Shown: positions 50,001-62,300 of the stretch, piece by piece
Position numbering within the stretch: the stretch's first letter is position 1
Layout of the letters: each line of letters starts with the position of its first letter
Assembly (NCBI GenBank): GCA_018389105.1
Contig: JACATO010000974.1
Span: 434,001-498,000 of the forward strand
DNA length: 64,000 nt
Direction: 5' to 3'
Origin: Nautilus pompilius
Lineage: Eukaryota; Mollusca; Cephalopoda; Nautilida; Nautilidae
The notes under the pieces: model-generated
Database searches by the model: none
What the model saw: only the letters and a program-made list of their open reading frames with translations
Told to the model about the DNA's origin: nothing
Position numbers and translations under genes: made by a program

Positions 50001-51079
50001 GATGTAAGCTTTAGATTGTTATTATGCTGTTGTCTGTACGTTAATTACAGAATTAACACTATTAATTCAGAGTTTTATATTGTTGTCTCTATAATTTTTT
50101 CATAATATTTAGAAAACTGAAAAAAAGAAATATATATATATATAAGTTTTGTTTAAATAAAAAGAGAAAGTACACAATATTGACAGGAAGAAAAAAAAGC
50201 TATTTCTGTACAGTAAAAAAACTAACCTTTTTCTTTACAAATATGAGGCACATTGCTCCTGAGGCCCTGGGCAGGGCTCCAAGCAACAATGTGTAAAAAG
50301 ACATTTTTTGATAAATATAAATATTGTAATGATTCTGGCTGAGTTTTGGGCTTATAAAAAATTTTTTTTAAATAGATCAGCTACATCTGACTTCTGTCTG
50401 TGATGAACATTAATTCCAATGTGCTTTAGGAAATTGACTTTTCAGATGTCATTCAAGACTCCACTGCCCACAAATCCAGAAAGCAGCATCTTAGATGTAC
50501 ACAATACATGCAAAACCTTTTCTATTAACAGTATGATGTGTTTTGGTTTGCAATAGAATATTCTACTGTAATATGGTAGTCCCCCCCCACCTACCACCCT
50601 ATTTACACTATGTCCAGAGGTCTCCAAAGTCATTTAGATGTCACAGAAGATACTCCCATCATAAAGTTGCACCACTTATTCCTAATTATTTTCTGTTTTG
50701 GCAAAAATGATGACGTACTCTGAAATATTTTCACTGCATGATTTCCTTCAAAATTTTCTCTCTGTACAAAATTTTAAAAATTATTTTAAATATTCCACTG
50801 TTATGTTAGAATAAAGCTTACAATGATACCTTAGTATATTACATTATTGCATTAGACTGAAGTCGATAATCATTGCTTAATTCTAACTTTAAAACTAGTG
50901 TCCAGTTTGTTTTTTTTTATTATTATTCATCTACCTTCACTCTTATTGGCTTATTTACGGTAAAATTATCACAAATGTTCATATACCTCTTTGAAAACCC
51001 CCATCCTAACTTTCAGATCTTTAACTCATGCATCTCACAAGTGAGCCAGGTGGGAAAGATGAGGGGGGCATCAACCTTT
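47002..51079. other. AT-rich stretch, no supported gene
   Basis: Holds a cluster of TGACGCAAAA motifs at 47619-47767 (a finding), purine-rich simple repeats near 47450, A/C runs near 48345-48370, an (AT)n tract near 50133, and a short GC-rich patch at 50243-50290. Frames at 48849-49121 and 49459-49707 are at chance length. Confidence 0.45.
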
Positions 51080-51303
51080 GTGACCAAGTTAGTTACCCAA
51101 GTACAACTAGGAGCTCTTGAGTGGTGTCCACAAATTGTCCACAGAACCTCCACCACAAGTACTCAAAAAATCATTACCAAAACCGTTTCTGATTAGCAGC
51201 AGAAGGAAACCAGAGTGCCCAAAGAAGATCCATGCAGATAGACTAGCACAGAAAAGTGAGAAACCTTACTGCAGAAGATCCCCAGACCTGGGTCCTTAAA
51301 AAC
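51080..51303 (-). mobile_element. tRNA-derived SINE copy
   Basis: Minus strand: 'ggacccaggtctggggatc', then 'gcagtaaggtttctcac', 'gatcttctttgggcactctg' and 'gtttccttctgctgc'. This includes the central block 'tttgggcactctggtttcc' seen at 1268-1474. Confidence 0.5.
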
Positions 51304-51855
51304 ATTACACATGTTCCTGGCAAGCGCGAAGCAGTTTTGCTTTAGTTTATCACCATAAACAAATATTTTTTCTTATGAATTTTAAGTTTTTTTGTTTAAC
51401 TGAAAAAAAAAAAAAAAACTCTTCTTCCATGCCAGCAACAGATAAAATTTAAATTAACCTATAAAACACCAAGATACAATTCTTTTCAGTCTCAAATATA
51501 ACCAGATTCAGCTAAAATACCAAAGGAAAGAATATTTAAACAACAACAAACCAGATTAATATAAAAATACTCATCCAAAACTTTAATAGCCATTTAAAAG
51601 CAATTTCAGTTGAAAGTATTTCTAAATCATTCACATACATAACCAATAACTTTTATAGAGATTTTAATGCCTTTCTGCAGAATTTCTGAGTAGAATTCTA
51701 AACTACAGGGCAAATCGTTTAGTTATTTTACTCAATGGAGATTATACTAATTGTCAGATTTATTTATTACAACAGAACATTAATAAAAAGAGAGACCTAT
51801 TTTATTTATCAACTATCAGAGTTAAGATACTGCAATAATTAATGTAAGTACAATA
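51304..51855. other. AT-rich stretch
   Basis: An A-run near 51402-51417; otherwise nothing recognised. Confidence 0.5.
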
Positions 51856-52482
51856 CAGCACAAACTCTCAAATCTGAAATACCAAAAACTGAAAAACTCC
51901 CAAACTGAAAGTTTTAAAAAATATTCCATATAAATTCAAAAAATTTATTCTGAAAAACTTGAAAACAAAAAAAAAAAAAAAACTGACATGTTGGAGATTC
52001 TCAGCCTTGCTGCTTCGTTTTGGTGCCATTGAGGATCCCAGCTGTGTTTACATTTGAACACATGATCTGACCCTTTTGGAAGTGCTTGTTCAATTGTGTT
52101 TTATTCTGTTTTGAGCCCTTCATCTTAATCATATTGAAAAGCAAGGGAGACATGGATGGGGGAATATTTTAAAAAGTAAGAGAAACACATCACGCACTAA
52201 GTATTGCCAAGAACATCAAGTTACTTAAGAAATTAGGTTGTAGTGCATCAGTCAAGCAGCTGTGAGAGGAGTATGATGTTGGTACAACAACAATTTATGA
52301 TCTGAAAAAACAAAGAAAATATTGTCATTTTATATTGAGAGTGATACTAGAAAGCCATGGACAGCCACAAAACTTTGCACCAGCAAAAAAATTAGTCATT
52401 ATTATATATATAAGGGTAACCTATCCTGAAATCTGAAATGGCTTGGATCCCAAGCATTTTGGATTTGAGAGTTTTTGTACTG
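51856..52482 (+). mobile_element. internally deleted pogo/Tigger-type element
   Basis: The ends form inverted repeats: 'cagcacaaactctcaaatct' at the left and, on the minus strand, 'cagtacaaaaactctcaaat' at the right. A TA precedes the left end and a CA (probably a mutated TA) follows the right, fitting the TA target of this superfamily. Only the DNA-binding start of the transposase is kept (see 52179-52330). The right arm follows almost directly, so the catalytic part has been lost. At 627 bp it is a non-autonomous derivative. Confidence 0.75.
52179..52330 (+). pseudogene. pogo/Tigger (CENP-B-like) N-terminal helix-turn-helix remnant
   Basis: Reads RETHHALSIAKNIKLLKKLG, then CSASVKQL, a stop (TGA), then EEYDVGTTTIYDLKKQR. 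This is the characteristic N-terminal psq/CENP-B-type helix-turn-helix of Tigger and jerky transposases: 'LS...K..LLKKL', 'S...L...Y.VG..TI.D.KK'. The frame decays after about 50 codons. It is a different subfamily from the remnant at 26391-27601, so at least two pogo lineages have been active. Confidence 0.75.
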
Positions 52483-54739
52483 CACCTTAATTATGAAACC
52501 AAATTTCTGAATTATACATCATACCTGAAATTCATGGATTGGGTATATAGGCTAATACTGATCCAACCTATTTCGGTTTTTTTTTTTTTTTTTTAAAATC
52601 GGTCCATGAAATGCTTCTATTTTGCATTCAAGCTGGTTATTTTCTTAATACAGCTTTTTTACACCACACCACCCCCCCAAAAAAGCTCTTGCTAAATACA
52701 GCATAGGTATTGCAAAGCATTTCCTGGTTATAGTCATTTTGGTCACCGTATCCTGGAGCATATTTTTTTAATATTGACAAAACATCTGGCAACGCAGATT
52801 ACATCCATCAAATTTCAATGTGTAGTTGTTTTTTTTATTCTACAGTATTTTGTTTTTTGCTTGCTCTGAATTTCTGTCATTTTGTTTCAACATGTATCTT
52901 ATCTTCCACCTACATCTTTTTTTTTTGTTTTGCTTTGTACCAAGTAAGAATTTCTGCAACCACAATTGACTCTAGTTCAACAAGAGAGTAACAGTGTCCA
53001 ACAACAAAACTGCAGTAAATAATACCAACTTGCATCACTTCCTCTTATAGAAGTGACAATGTGGTAAAGTGGAAATGAAACATTTTGATGTTTATCACAC
53101 TAGTGTCAACCAAAACGTATTACCTCCTATCCCAACTCCCTCAGGATGTTTGTATTGAACAATGACTAAACCAACCAATGACAGAGATATAGCTTTTGTA
53201 AACTCAGATCTATTTTTCAAAATATGTAATCTCCATCTCTTTCGTAAGATGGCTGTCATGCAAGCATTTTTAATGGCATTCTACAGGACAATGTCATCTT
53301 AAAATTCTGTATAACCCATCTTTTAGAAAGCCAAAAGGATGAAAATGAGAATAACTGGTTTGTGTTGAGCAGGCCAGCAAAGCATAGCCCGTCTGAATAA
53401 AGCAATTGCCTTGGAAGTATTTATCCTCTAGCTGATGGATAGCCTGTTATTATGATGCAAAAGTATATCTGCCATGTCCAAATTGGATAGAGTTCCCATC
53501 ATGTAGATTATTCTTTTTTTAACTTCTGCAATGTTTCAATACACTACTCATCAGTTTGTTGTTGCACCTCTAGGCATGAGATAAATACTGATGCCAACAT
53601 TCCAGAACCTGTGCTGCATAATTTACCAATCAATGGAGATAGGCCTAGACATGTGAAAAAATTGAGCTTTTCATGACAATCACCTGTTCACCTGGCCTAT
53701 TTATTTGCTCTTCATACTTTACATACTGCTCACATCAATAAAAGGCATTTTGTACATAACTTCCAAAAATTCTAGAATCTCTATCAATCAGCCTTTGTCT
53801 TCTGCTGTTTGAAACTCAATGCACTCTGCATAACACAAACATTAATTTATAGCCACCATTTTTAATTCCTGAAAATTCCCTGCCCTCTGTTGGAATTATA
53901 CTGCTGGTGGGAGATATGAAAATTTCTACAGAAATGTTTTTCACTACCTGACTGTACAGAATTTCAATGGAGTTTTCATATACTGAGTGTTGTGAATCCT
54001 TGCTATAGTTTTAAAACATAAGTTAAAAAGACCAGTGCACCAACAATGTTGATCACTTGAGCATAACAAAGACCATAGTGAGCAGCTACAGCAGCAGTAC
54101 TGTTGATATTCGTACACCTTGAAATTAAAGAGAGATCAGACTTCAGTTTCAGACACCCACACACCACTAGCAAGAATGGTTCATGCCACAACTCATTCAT
54201 TTAGCTTTTCCAGCCCCTGCTCATTGGCAAAGGTTAGCAAATACTTCACGTATCCTTTTGCAAGCTATTCTAGCCCTGGAAGCAATAGTATTCACACATT
54301 GTATGCTGCATTAAGTTTTAGTAGCAGTCATATTCAAGATTTTAAAGCATCAGAGAATCCATCAGTGAAGAAGTTCCAGCTAGTCAGAAGACTGGAGCAA
54401 GAGATATGTTCATTTCAAGAAAGTTGGGAATATGAATAGAGCATTTTGGAAAGTAGTATCCCTGCTTTTCCAGGAAACTTCCACCTGCAAAACTTACGTC
54501 ACATGACATTATGAAACTCTTCATGGTGACTTAAAGAAAATTTCCAATTAATTCTGTAAATGGAAAAGCCAAAATTCTGTACCCGAACCAAAAGGGTACC
54601 ATGCAATATAATGAATGACAAAAATTGTAAATTTCATCCACACTTAAGCATTCAATCATCACCAGTTTCAGCTTCTGGTGGAGTGGAATACAAATAGATC
54701 TTGTTCTATTCCAAGACCTGTTGCCTAAGCTGAAGCAAT
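52483..54739. other. AT-rich stretch, possibly decayed hAT 5' part
   Basis: It precedes the hAT remnant below. If that element was once full length, its N-terminal 1-1.7 kb should lie here, but I could not recognise the BED/TTF finger or the central hAT blocks. A T-run lies near 52578-52594. Confidence 0.35.
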
Positions 54740-55550
54740 GCCCAAAGATTTGTCTCTCTATTCAGCAAATCATTTTTCTGAAAATTAAAGCAAAAATTCT
54801 CAAAATTTTCTACACTGGAAAATAGATTTTTCAGCGATGCATTTTGTCATATAACCGAAATCTCTGGACTCTTTAAATGAATTGTGTCTTTGCTTGGACA
54901 TGAGAAAGTGATTACTGATTTTTTTTTAAAAGTGTGTACCTATTTCAACAGAACCAAGATTTGTTTAATGGCCAAATGGCATTATAATTTCACCCATTTC
55001 CTGTTGATAATGAGATCTTATGGTGATAGCAATTTCAAAAACAAATGATGTATTGACTTCCTGAAAGAATTGAAGTTGAAATTTTACTATAAATTCAAGG
55101 ATTTTGACAATACAGATCTGGCATTATCTTTTCTAAATGATCCTTTCTCCTTTGCTGCCAAAAATATGAGTTGAAGGAACTGTTATCTCTTGATTCAGAG
55201 CATTTTGAAAATAAATTGCTGCAAGCTTCAAGCAATGTTACAGAGTCCAATATCCTGAGCACCTAGCCTAATATATTTAAGTCAGAAGGTTATGATGAAA
55301 TCCAATCTGTTGGTGCCAGGCTGTTTTCTGTTTGAATCAATTTATCAGAGAACCCACTTTTTCAACAATGAAATTTCTGAAATCGAAATTCAAGAGCAAA
55401 TTAATAGGGAGAAGCTGGAAGTTCAGTTACATTGTGCATAAAGTAAGTCAAATATTCTATTTTTCAACACCTTCAATGGATCTTATTCTGCAGATATTAC
55501 ACCTAGGTAAAAAAGCTTTTGAAGAAAAAAAACCTGCTTCCATGGTGTGA
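54740..55550 (+). pseudogene. hAT transposase C-terminal remnant (ZBED5/GTF2IRD2/SCAND3-like)
   Basis: Plus-strand fragments in several frames follow the order of the C-terminal half of this hAT lineage. They are 'LLGHEKVITDFFLKVCTYFN' (near 54890-54950), 'LKELKLKFYYKFKDFDN'-type sequence (near 55050-55110), 'LSFLNDPFSF' (near 55125), 'ELKELLSLDSEHFENKLLQA' (near 55170-55225) and the dimerisation segment 'TFSTMKFLKSKFKSKL' (near 55355-55405), ending before TGA at 55548. Stops and frameshifts are frequent. It differs from the ZMYM1-like hAT at 19522-21926, so it records an independent invasion. Confidence 0.8.
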
Positions 55551-57650
55551 TAAGTTTGTAGGTACTGTTGCTGTATTAGTCATTAGTTGTAAAAATTAAA
55601 AGGAAATATTGATATGCCTTGTTAGATTTGCTTCTGCATTAGTTATTTTGTTGAAAACTTGAAATATTTCCTATAGTACAAAATTTACAGATGGTGGCCT
55701 TTGATCATTTTAGTGAATCACTACAGCAACCACTGGTAACTTTTGTTTGTGGCCCCTTATCTCAAGTGTCGACATTTGGTAAGTACCAGCAAACATACCC
55801 ATTAATCTAAATATTCAACTTCATTGTCTTGTTAAAAACACTCTCCCATTTTCATTTAATTTTACTGCAGAAATCCCACATGATATAATAAAAATTGAAA
55901 TTATTTCCTTATATAGGAAACATAGTTTTAAAAACTTAACTCAAATACCAAAACTTTAAAAATAGAACAATTTTCCTAAGAAACCATCAACAACAAAATT
56001 AAAACACGTGCCAGCCAAAAAGAAAAGTGCAGATAACTCCTGCTGCAAACTTGAAAATAAAGGCTTTTTTGCCAATATTGTCTCAGTACCATTAAGTTAA
56101 AAAAAAAGAAAAACATTTTTCTAATTTAAAAATCCCAATGTTTATGTATCTAGACCCTCCCAAAAAATATTAGTACCCAATTTCAAGATTGTTTTAGATA
56201 CAAATAGTTTTACATAAATAACTAACCTGTCAAAATCATTTAGATCAATTATTTTTTTAAATTCCATAAGACTATCCCAAGAAATTGGCCTAATCTGAGA
56301 AAATATCAATTTTATCTCCCAAAATTAGTGACTAATTAGTTCTAACAATGCCTGTTAGATAAATCATTACTGTTACAAATTAAAGCTAAGGAAGCCTGAT
56401 AGTAAAAGGGTTAAGTTCTAAGAATCTACAAGCAGTTACAAGATTAATTTTTAAAGTTGTGATGTAGTTTTAACATTCCATGTGATTTTTTTTAAAAAAT
56501 CATCTATGCACTGATTTAGTATTGAATGCTGACAAGCAATGGAAGCATTTGAAAGTTGCACAAACTTGCTGTTAAAAATTTTGAAGGAATTCAAACAAAT
56601 GACAATGGAAGGGAAAACTATATTACACTCAGAGCACATTTTTTAGATGAGAATGTAAACAACTCAAATTATCAATTAGATGGTTTCTCTATAGTCTCTG
56701 TAAATCAGTTAATTTTTTGATAAATTGCACAAGATTTAACATATGCTTCACTAAAAATACAGTAGATTATGCTTACAAATAATACCCACTTGATTTCTGG
56801 TTAAGAACTTGATATAAATAAAATGATCATAAATACAACTAGTGTTTTTTTTTTTTTCCATTTTATTATTATTTGTACAGAGGCTACAAATTTCAAAATA
56901 AATTAAAGGTATACACACCCACTCTCCAGCAAAGATCAATGAACCAGCTGTGGTTTTCCTTTATTCTGCCACATTGTGACAACAAGACATTACACAGTTG
57001 GCACAACTTAAAACAAATCTTGAGCACCTGTTGTATGAGTATTAATATCAGTAAAACAGTATAAACAATGATTTTAAAAAATTCAAAACAATGTCTAGAC
57101 TTGTTTCATTTAGATGTCTATGCATGTGTGAAATACATCTACATATTATAACACACATGCATGGTAACATATGGTCTCATTATGTCCTGGATTTAAAATA
57201 CAAAGTTAGATTTTAGATTACTTAATTATGAGAAACTTTTTTTTCTTTTAATAGTATGCTGCTTTATAAAAAATTCTAAGTTGCTTACAAATCAATAGTG
57301 ATGTCATGGAAAACTGCGATTCAATCACTCCACTGGCTCTGGTGGCCAATGATTATTTGGTGATAGTTTGTAACATAGTAAACACTCAAAACAAAACAAA
57401 AAAAAATTAAACAGCCAAATAAATGACAATTTCTTAAACAGGTGCAAAGTAAAAATTAATGGAATTTAAGGCAAATTTTTTTAAGAAAATTAGTAACTAA
57501 AATATTCATCAAATAGGTACTCTGTGCTATAGTGTGTACAACTTTTGCAGGTGTCGATGCATGTTTCTATTGTTCTCTCTCCTCCCCCACCACGTCTCTA
57601 GATCAAGTTATCACCTGTAGAATTGCTCTTTCTTTTACTCACATTACATT
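55551..57650. other. AT-rich stretch
   Basis: A candidate minus-strand exon at 56227-56294 is described as a finding. The rest is AT-rich with T-runs near 56846 and 57238. Confidence 0.45.
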
Positions 57651-57728
57651 AAGGACGTTCAAATGAAATCCAGCTAAAATAATATTATGGTAACAGTATC
57701 TGACCAGGTTTCCATTTGAACTGTCCCT
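57651..57728. repeat. palindromic MITE copy
   Basis: 'aaggacgttcaaatgaaatc' and 'ggtttccatttgaactgtcc' are imperfect inverted ends. This is the best-preserved full copy of the family also seen at 8606, 37508 and 42655. Confidence 0.55.
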
Positions 57729-58602
57729 AGTATGCATTCTAGTTTTGGAAAAAAAGGCTTCATCATTGCTCTTTCTTATCTCATAACAGTGGTGTACAGC
57801 AATGGCTTTCATTACATTAGCAAAACAACAAATTGTAATCTTTAGAATCCTTAATTTTCTCTCTCTATCGCTAAATAAACTTTCTGAAAACAGCTGTGAA
57901 ACCTCTTTATCAGCTTAAAAATGGCATTACCAACTATCCCTATTAACTAGCAAAGGTCACTAAAATCTGTAGGTTTCTTTTACATATCTTATTAAAAGGA
58001 GAAGAAACTTTGCAATTATCACAACTAACAAGCAAATAAAATCATATATTAAACAATAGCCAACTTTCTGAACATAGATGCCATAGTTGAAGTGCCTGCA
58101 TTTATACAAACTAATTTAAAATTAAGTGTTCTATTTTAATTTTGGATTCTTTTAGAATGAACAAATGAAAAACTTTTCCAAACTAACACCATTATCTGGT
58201 GAATGCAAAGATGCAAATTCTCCCCATCAAGCTTGACTGGGTTATTTATGCACATCCGAGTATCTTTATTTCTCAGTTTTATTCTATCCAAAAAAATGCA
58301 GAAATCACAATAAGATGTCTGATGCGTAACTGTCACATAATTTTAATAGGTATTTTCTGATATTTCTTCATGAAAATATCTATTGTTTTCAGACATATTT
58401 GGTGGATACCAGAAGTGAACATGAACATTATTGCCACACGTGTTAGCTTTACTACAGTTACAAAAAGGTTTAAACAGAAAATTTCCCTCAGTATCAAGTT
58501 CGCAGAGTATTTACCTCACTCACAAACAAATTTAAATTAGTAGATTTTGTAAACTCTCATTCTTCTTGGTGCATTAGGGAGGTTTGTATCCTGATGCCGA
58601 CA
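57729..58602. other. AT-rich stretch
   Basis: No gene or repeat recognised. Confidence 0.5.
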
Positions 58603-58905
58603 AGGGAGATAACTTTAGTGAGAGAGAGAGAGAGAGAGTGTGTAGTGCCGCAGTTACCTGTGGGTAAGCATTGCCAAGCCCAGCACTTCTAACAACCAAA
58701 AAAAAAAAAAAAATCCATACTAGAGCTCTTCATTTTTTAAGATGTGGAGAGGAAGCCAGAGTTTACAGAAAACCCACACATCTGGTTAGTAAACAAAAGG
58801 GGAAAAGAAACTATCCCTAGGAAATTCACCAAACCTAGTCAGTCTTCTGTGGCAATCAAAGTCAGGCTCTCAACCGTAGCAGTCCAATGGTCTATCATAA
58901 CACCA
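58603..58905 (-). mobile_element. tRNA-derived SINE copy with AG microsatellite tail
   Basis: On the minus strand a tRNA-like head ('gaccattggactgctacgg', 'ttgagagcctgactttgatt') is followed by 'gactaggtttggtgaattt', 'agtttcttttcccc', 'cttcctctccacatctta' and 'gctctagtatgga', then 'gaagtgctgggcttggc'. It ends 'gcactacacactctctctct', running into an (AG)n tract at 58618-58638 on the plus strand. 'gggagataac' sits at its outer edge. Longest copy, about 300 bases. Confidence 0.65.
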
Positions 58906-59112
58906 TTCTCAGTGCTTCAGCACAGAAATACACAAAAACACCATACCTCTGTTTTGGCCTGGTGGAGTGCAAAGTAAGACATAGTAGAGAGTAGTGCCTA
59001 AAAGCCCGAGGTGGAGGGGGACCTTTCCTCCCCTCATGATGAGAGGGGTCTGGTTTGTTTGTTTACCTCTATCAAAATCAGACAGTCGGTAATGAACCCA
59101 TCGCCCTGTGAT
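58906..59112. other. GC-richer segment between SINE and piggyBac-like fragment
   Basis: Includes 'gaggtggagggggacctttc'. It may be the continuation of the piggyBac-like fragment, but no motif is visible. Confidence 0.35.
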
Positions 59113-59324
59113 CATACAGAGGCTGAATGCATGGGCGGAATGGACACAGCTGGTGGTGGCATCCATAGCTGACCACTACCCTCCTCATGGTCACTCTCTG
59201 AGTCAATCAAATCACCTATCACTCGATATTTTTCTTCACTTTCCCCACCAGATGATGCATCTCATATTGAGTATTCCTCATCATCCAACATTCTCAAAAT
59301 TTTCTGCAGGTTCAACGTGAAATG
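59113..59324 (-). pseudogene. probable piggyBac-like transposase N-terminal fragment
   Basis: Minus-strand frame: 'LNLQKILRMLDDEEYSI', a stop, then 'DASSGGESEEKYRVIGDLID', 'SESDHEEGSGQLWMPPP' and 'AVSIPPMHSASV'. A short helix followed by a long Asp/Glu/Ser-rich stretch is typical of piggyBac-family N-termini (PGBD-like). The catalytic domain is missing, and a SINE lies where it would be expected, at lower coordinates. The TTAA-bounded element at 19227-19347 fits past piggyBac activity in this genome. It could instead be an acidic exon of a host gene. Confidence 0.42.
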
Positions 59325-62300
59325 TCGAGGGACATGCGTCATCCATGATGATTAGCAAGTTATGAAAGATACCAGGGAACATTTCCTGGCAGCAGTGACC
59401 TCCATAGGCCTCTAAATGTTGCCATAAATTAGTTTGGAATTTAAACAGAGGCAGGAAAAGTTAAATTGTCATGTGATGATGGCCACCATTTAAGGGTTAA
59501 AAAAGGATTAGTTTTATAATCAAATCCTGTAAATGAGGTAAGTTTACTATTCCAATACTTAAAAAAAATAAAAAATTTTGGAAGTAGAATGTAAATTTCT
59601 CATAGAAAAATTACTCTAAAAAATTATGAAAAATCAAGCAGAAAAATATATGTTCATTAAAACTTCTGCAACTATTATTATAAGGAAATACCAAGAAAAA
59701 CCAATCACATTTTAAGCAGTATTTTAAAAGAGCATGATTGGTGGGAAGTTAGTGTAATGCAAGCTTATCGTGATAGAGGTTCCCTTTATCATCCCTGTTG
59801 GATCTTGGCTACATACATGGCATCTAGCCAATCACATGCTCTCTTTCTCTTGCTCTCCTACAGTTTGTTTCAGATTTTTTTCAATACAGTATAATTCCGT
59901 TAATGACAAACTGGTACATTACTTAATCTGGCACTTATGTGGTCCATTACCTATCCACATAGTTAAATAGGCATAATTTTCTTATAATTCAGAAAACAAC
60001 AATAACTCACCTATAATAGTAATGTATTGTAAACATAATAAACAATTCTGTAATAAAAACTCATCTATATTAAGTAAAGAATGAAAAGTTGTGTGTAGCA
60101 GACATTGGTTTTCCTAATGTACAGTACCAGCAGGACTGAGCACTGTATGCCTGTACCATAGTTTTATTAGCATTAGCCTCTCTTCCTTTTCATTCCATGG
60201 CTGGTTGAAGGGCCGTTCCTTGAAGGCATTATGAAAGGATTCAAAAAAATTAATGTTTATTGGAGAAGTAAGTAATTTAAAATATTTTCACAGAGCATTA
60301 AATATCCAAACACATGCACAGGCAAGAACGGGTAGATGACTGGTTCACAGCTTACAGGATTAAACAAATCTTACTGTAATACCTTCTGATTAACAAGTTG
60401 TCTTTCCTTAGGGTATCAGATTGGTTCACCAAACTATTTCAGGTACCATTCACACCCTTTTCCTTACCTGCTATTTCCCCAAGTGAAACCCTCCCCTTTC
60501 AGACAATCATTAGGGAATACAACAATAATCATGATTGTAGGCATAAAGAAACATTATCAAAGAAATTGTCCTGGGATAGAGAGTGAAAACGCAGGAGCCA
60601 TTTTATGGGACATGCAAAGAAAGTTAATTTTAAACTAATATTCAAGTAAGATAATGTCTACTCAGACCCTCCCAAATCTAGTTAATTGAATAAGCCTCAA
60701 AAATAAAATATTTTGTAATTTTAAACAGATTAAAATAAATAATTTAATTATCATGAAGGTAGTTTTCAATGTCATTATGCAGTACAAACAAAACTATCAT
60801 TATCTCTACTAATTAAACAGCATAAAGCAAAAAATATCCATCTTTGCTGGAAAAAAATGTGAATGATTAGTCTCTTCTTCCTTATCCTTTATTTAGTAAT
60901 CCTTACATTCTCCGTTGTCTTCTAAAAACAATTCATATAACAACAATGATGTTAGCAGCTAGAGGACAGGTGCTGTAGTCACCTACTGGTTTTAGCCAAT
61001 TCTTTTCTTTACATCTGTTAGAAAATTTCTTTTAAAAAACAAAAGCAAACTAAAAAAAAAAGAAAAAAACCCTTTCAAATTTATTTGCACTCCACAAGAC
61101 ACCAAACAGAAAAAGCTTCAACACGCATCCCTAACCTACACCACTCCAATTGAACTGCCACTGCTAAAAACAGACATTATTTTGAAAAAAAATAGAAAAT
61201 AAAGCTACAAAGACTACGTGTATTTACCATGGAAAACACGTCAGAGGTAGACAGAATTTAAAAGGAGGGATGCACTATTATTTATAGAAAATATAATCAA
61301 ATGAACTTAAATTCCTTATATCTCAAAGCAGCAAAGCTAAGAATCACTGTGCCATGAATATTAGATACACTTGTAAATCTGAGGCTGATTGGCTATAATT
61401 CATCCATTGAAAATAGTGTCATGTTCTATTTCATTGCAAGGTAATTAATGTTATGCCATTATTTAAAAGAATCCTGCAGACCTGTCACTTTAACTTTAAT
61501 CAGTTAAAGAATGACTGTACAATCAATGAATCACTATTAAAATCAATATTCTCAGATTCCAGACTTAATTTTTTTTCTTTTCCCTCTCTCTCTCCAAATG
61601 ATATATTACAGGTGAAGAATCAAAGAGATAATTAAGCTTCTGTAAATCATCTGAAAAAATTCCTCAAGTTAGAGGGTTAGTTCCTACCACTTGATTAGCA
61701 GTTATTCAACTAACTAATGAACCCATTTGGCCAATCTTTCCCTGCTGCCATCATTAGGATTTGAAAATACTTTGGTGTGCAATGATGTCATTCTACTAGT
61801 AGATCTATTGCAATATTTTTCTCACAGTTCCATCTATGGATGCCCCTGGTGGTATAGCAAGCTAAAATATTGTTTAGACCATGGCATCTAAAAACTTAGC
61901 AGCCAATAGGTCAGCAATTCAGTCACTTGAAAAAGCAAAAACTTGACTCAGTTCTATTGAACTTCCAGTAGCACGATTTCATCTTGGTATTTCAGATTTC
62001 TCTCATGGCTAGAAAATTTCTCTGACTTTTCAATGTATGCCAAAAGGAGAACTTTTGGAGATATTTTTCAATTAAATATCACCTTGCTTTTTTTACATCA
62101 CTTCTCAGGTGTATACTAAGTCAAAATGCATACCTCCTGAACCTTCTGACCGACCAATGTATCAAGAACACTTCCATATAGTGGATGAATTGCACAAAAT
62201 CATTTTAATTCCCCCTAATTAATTTTAATGGGTTACATCCCTTGATAAGCTTTTTAATAAAAAAAAATTAAGATTAAATATCTCAATACTTTTCAAATTT

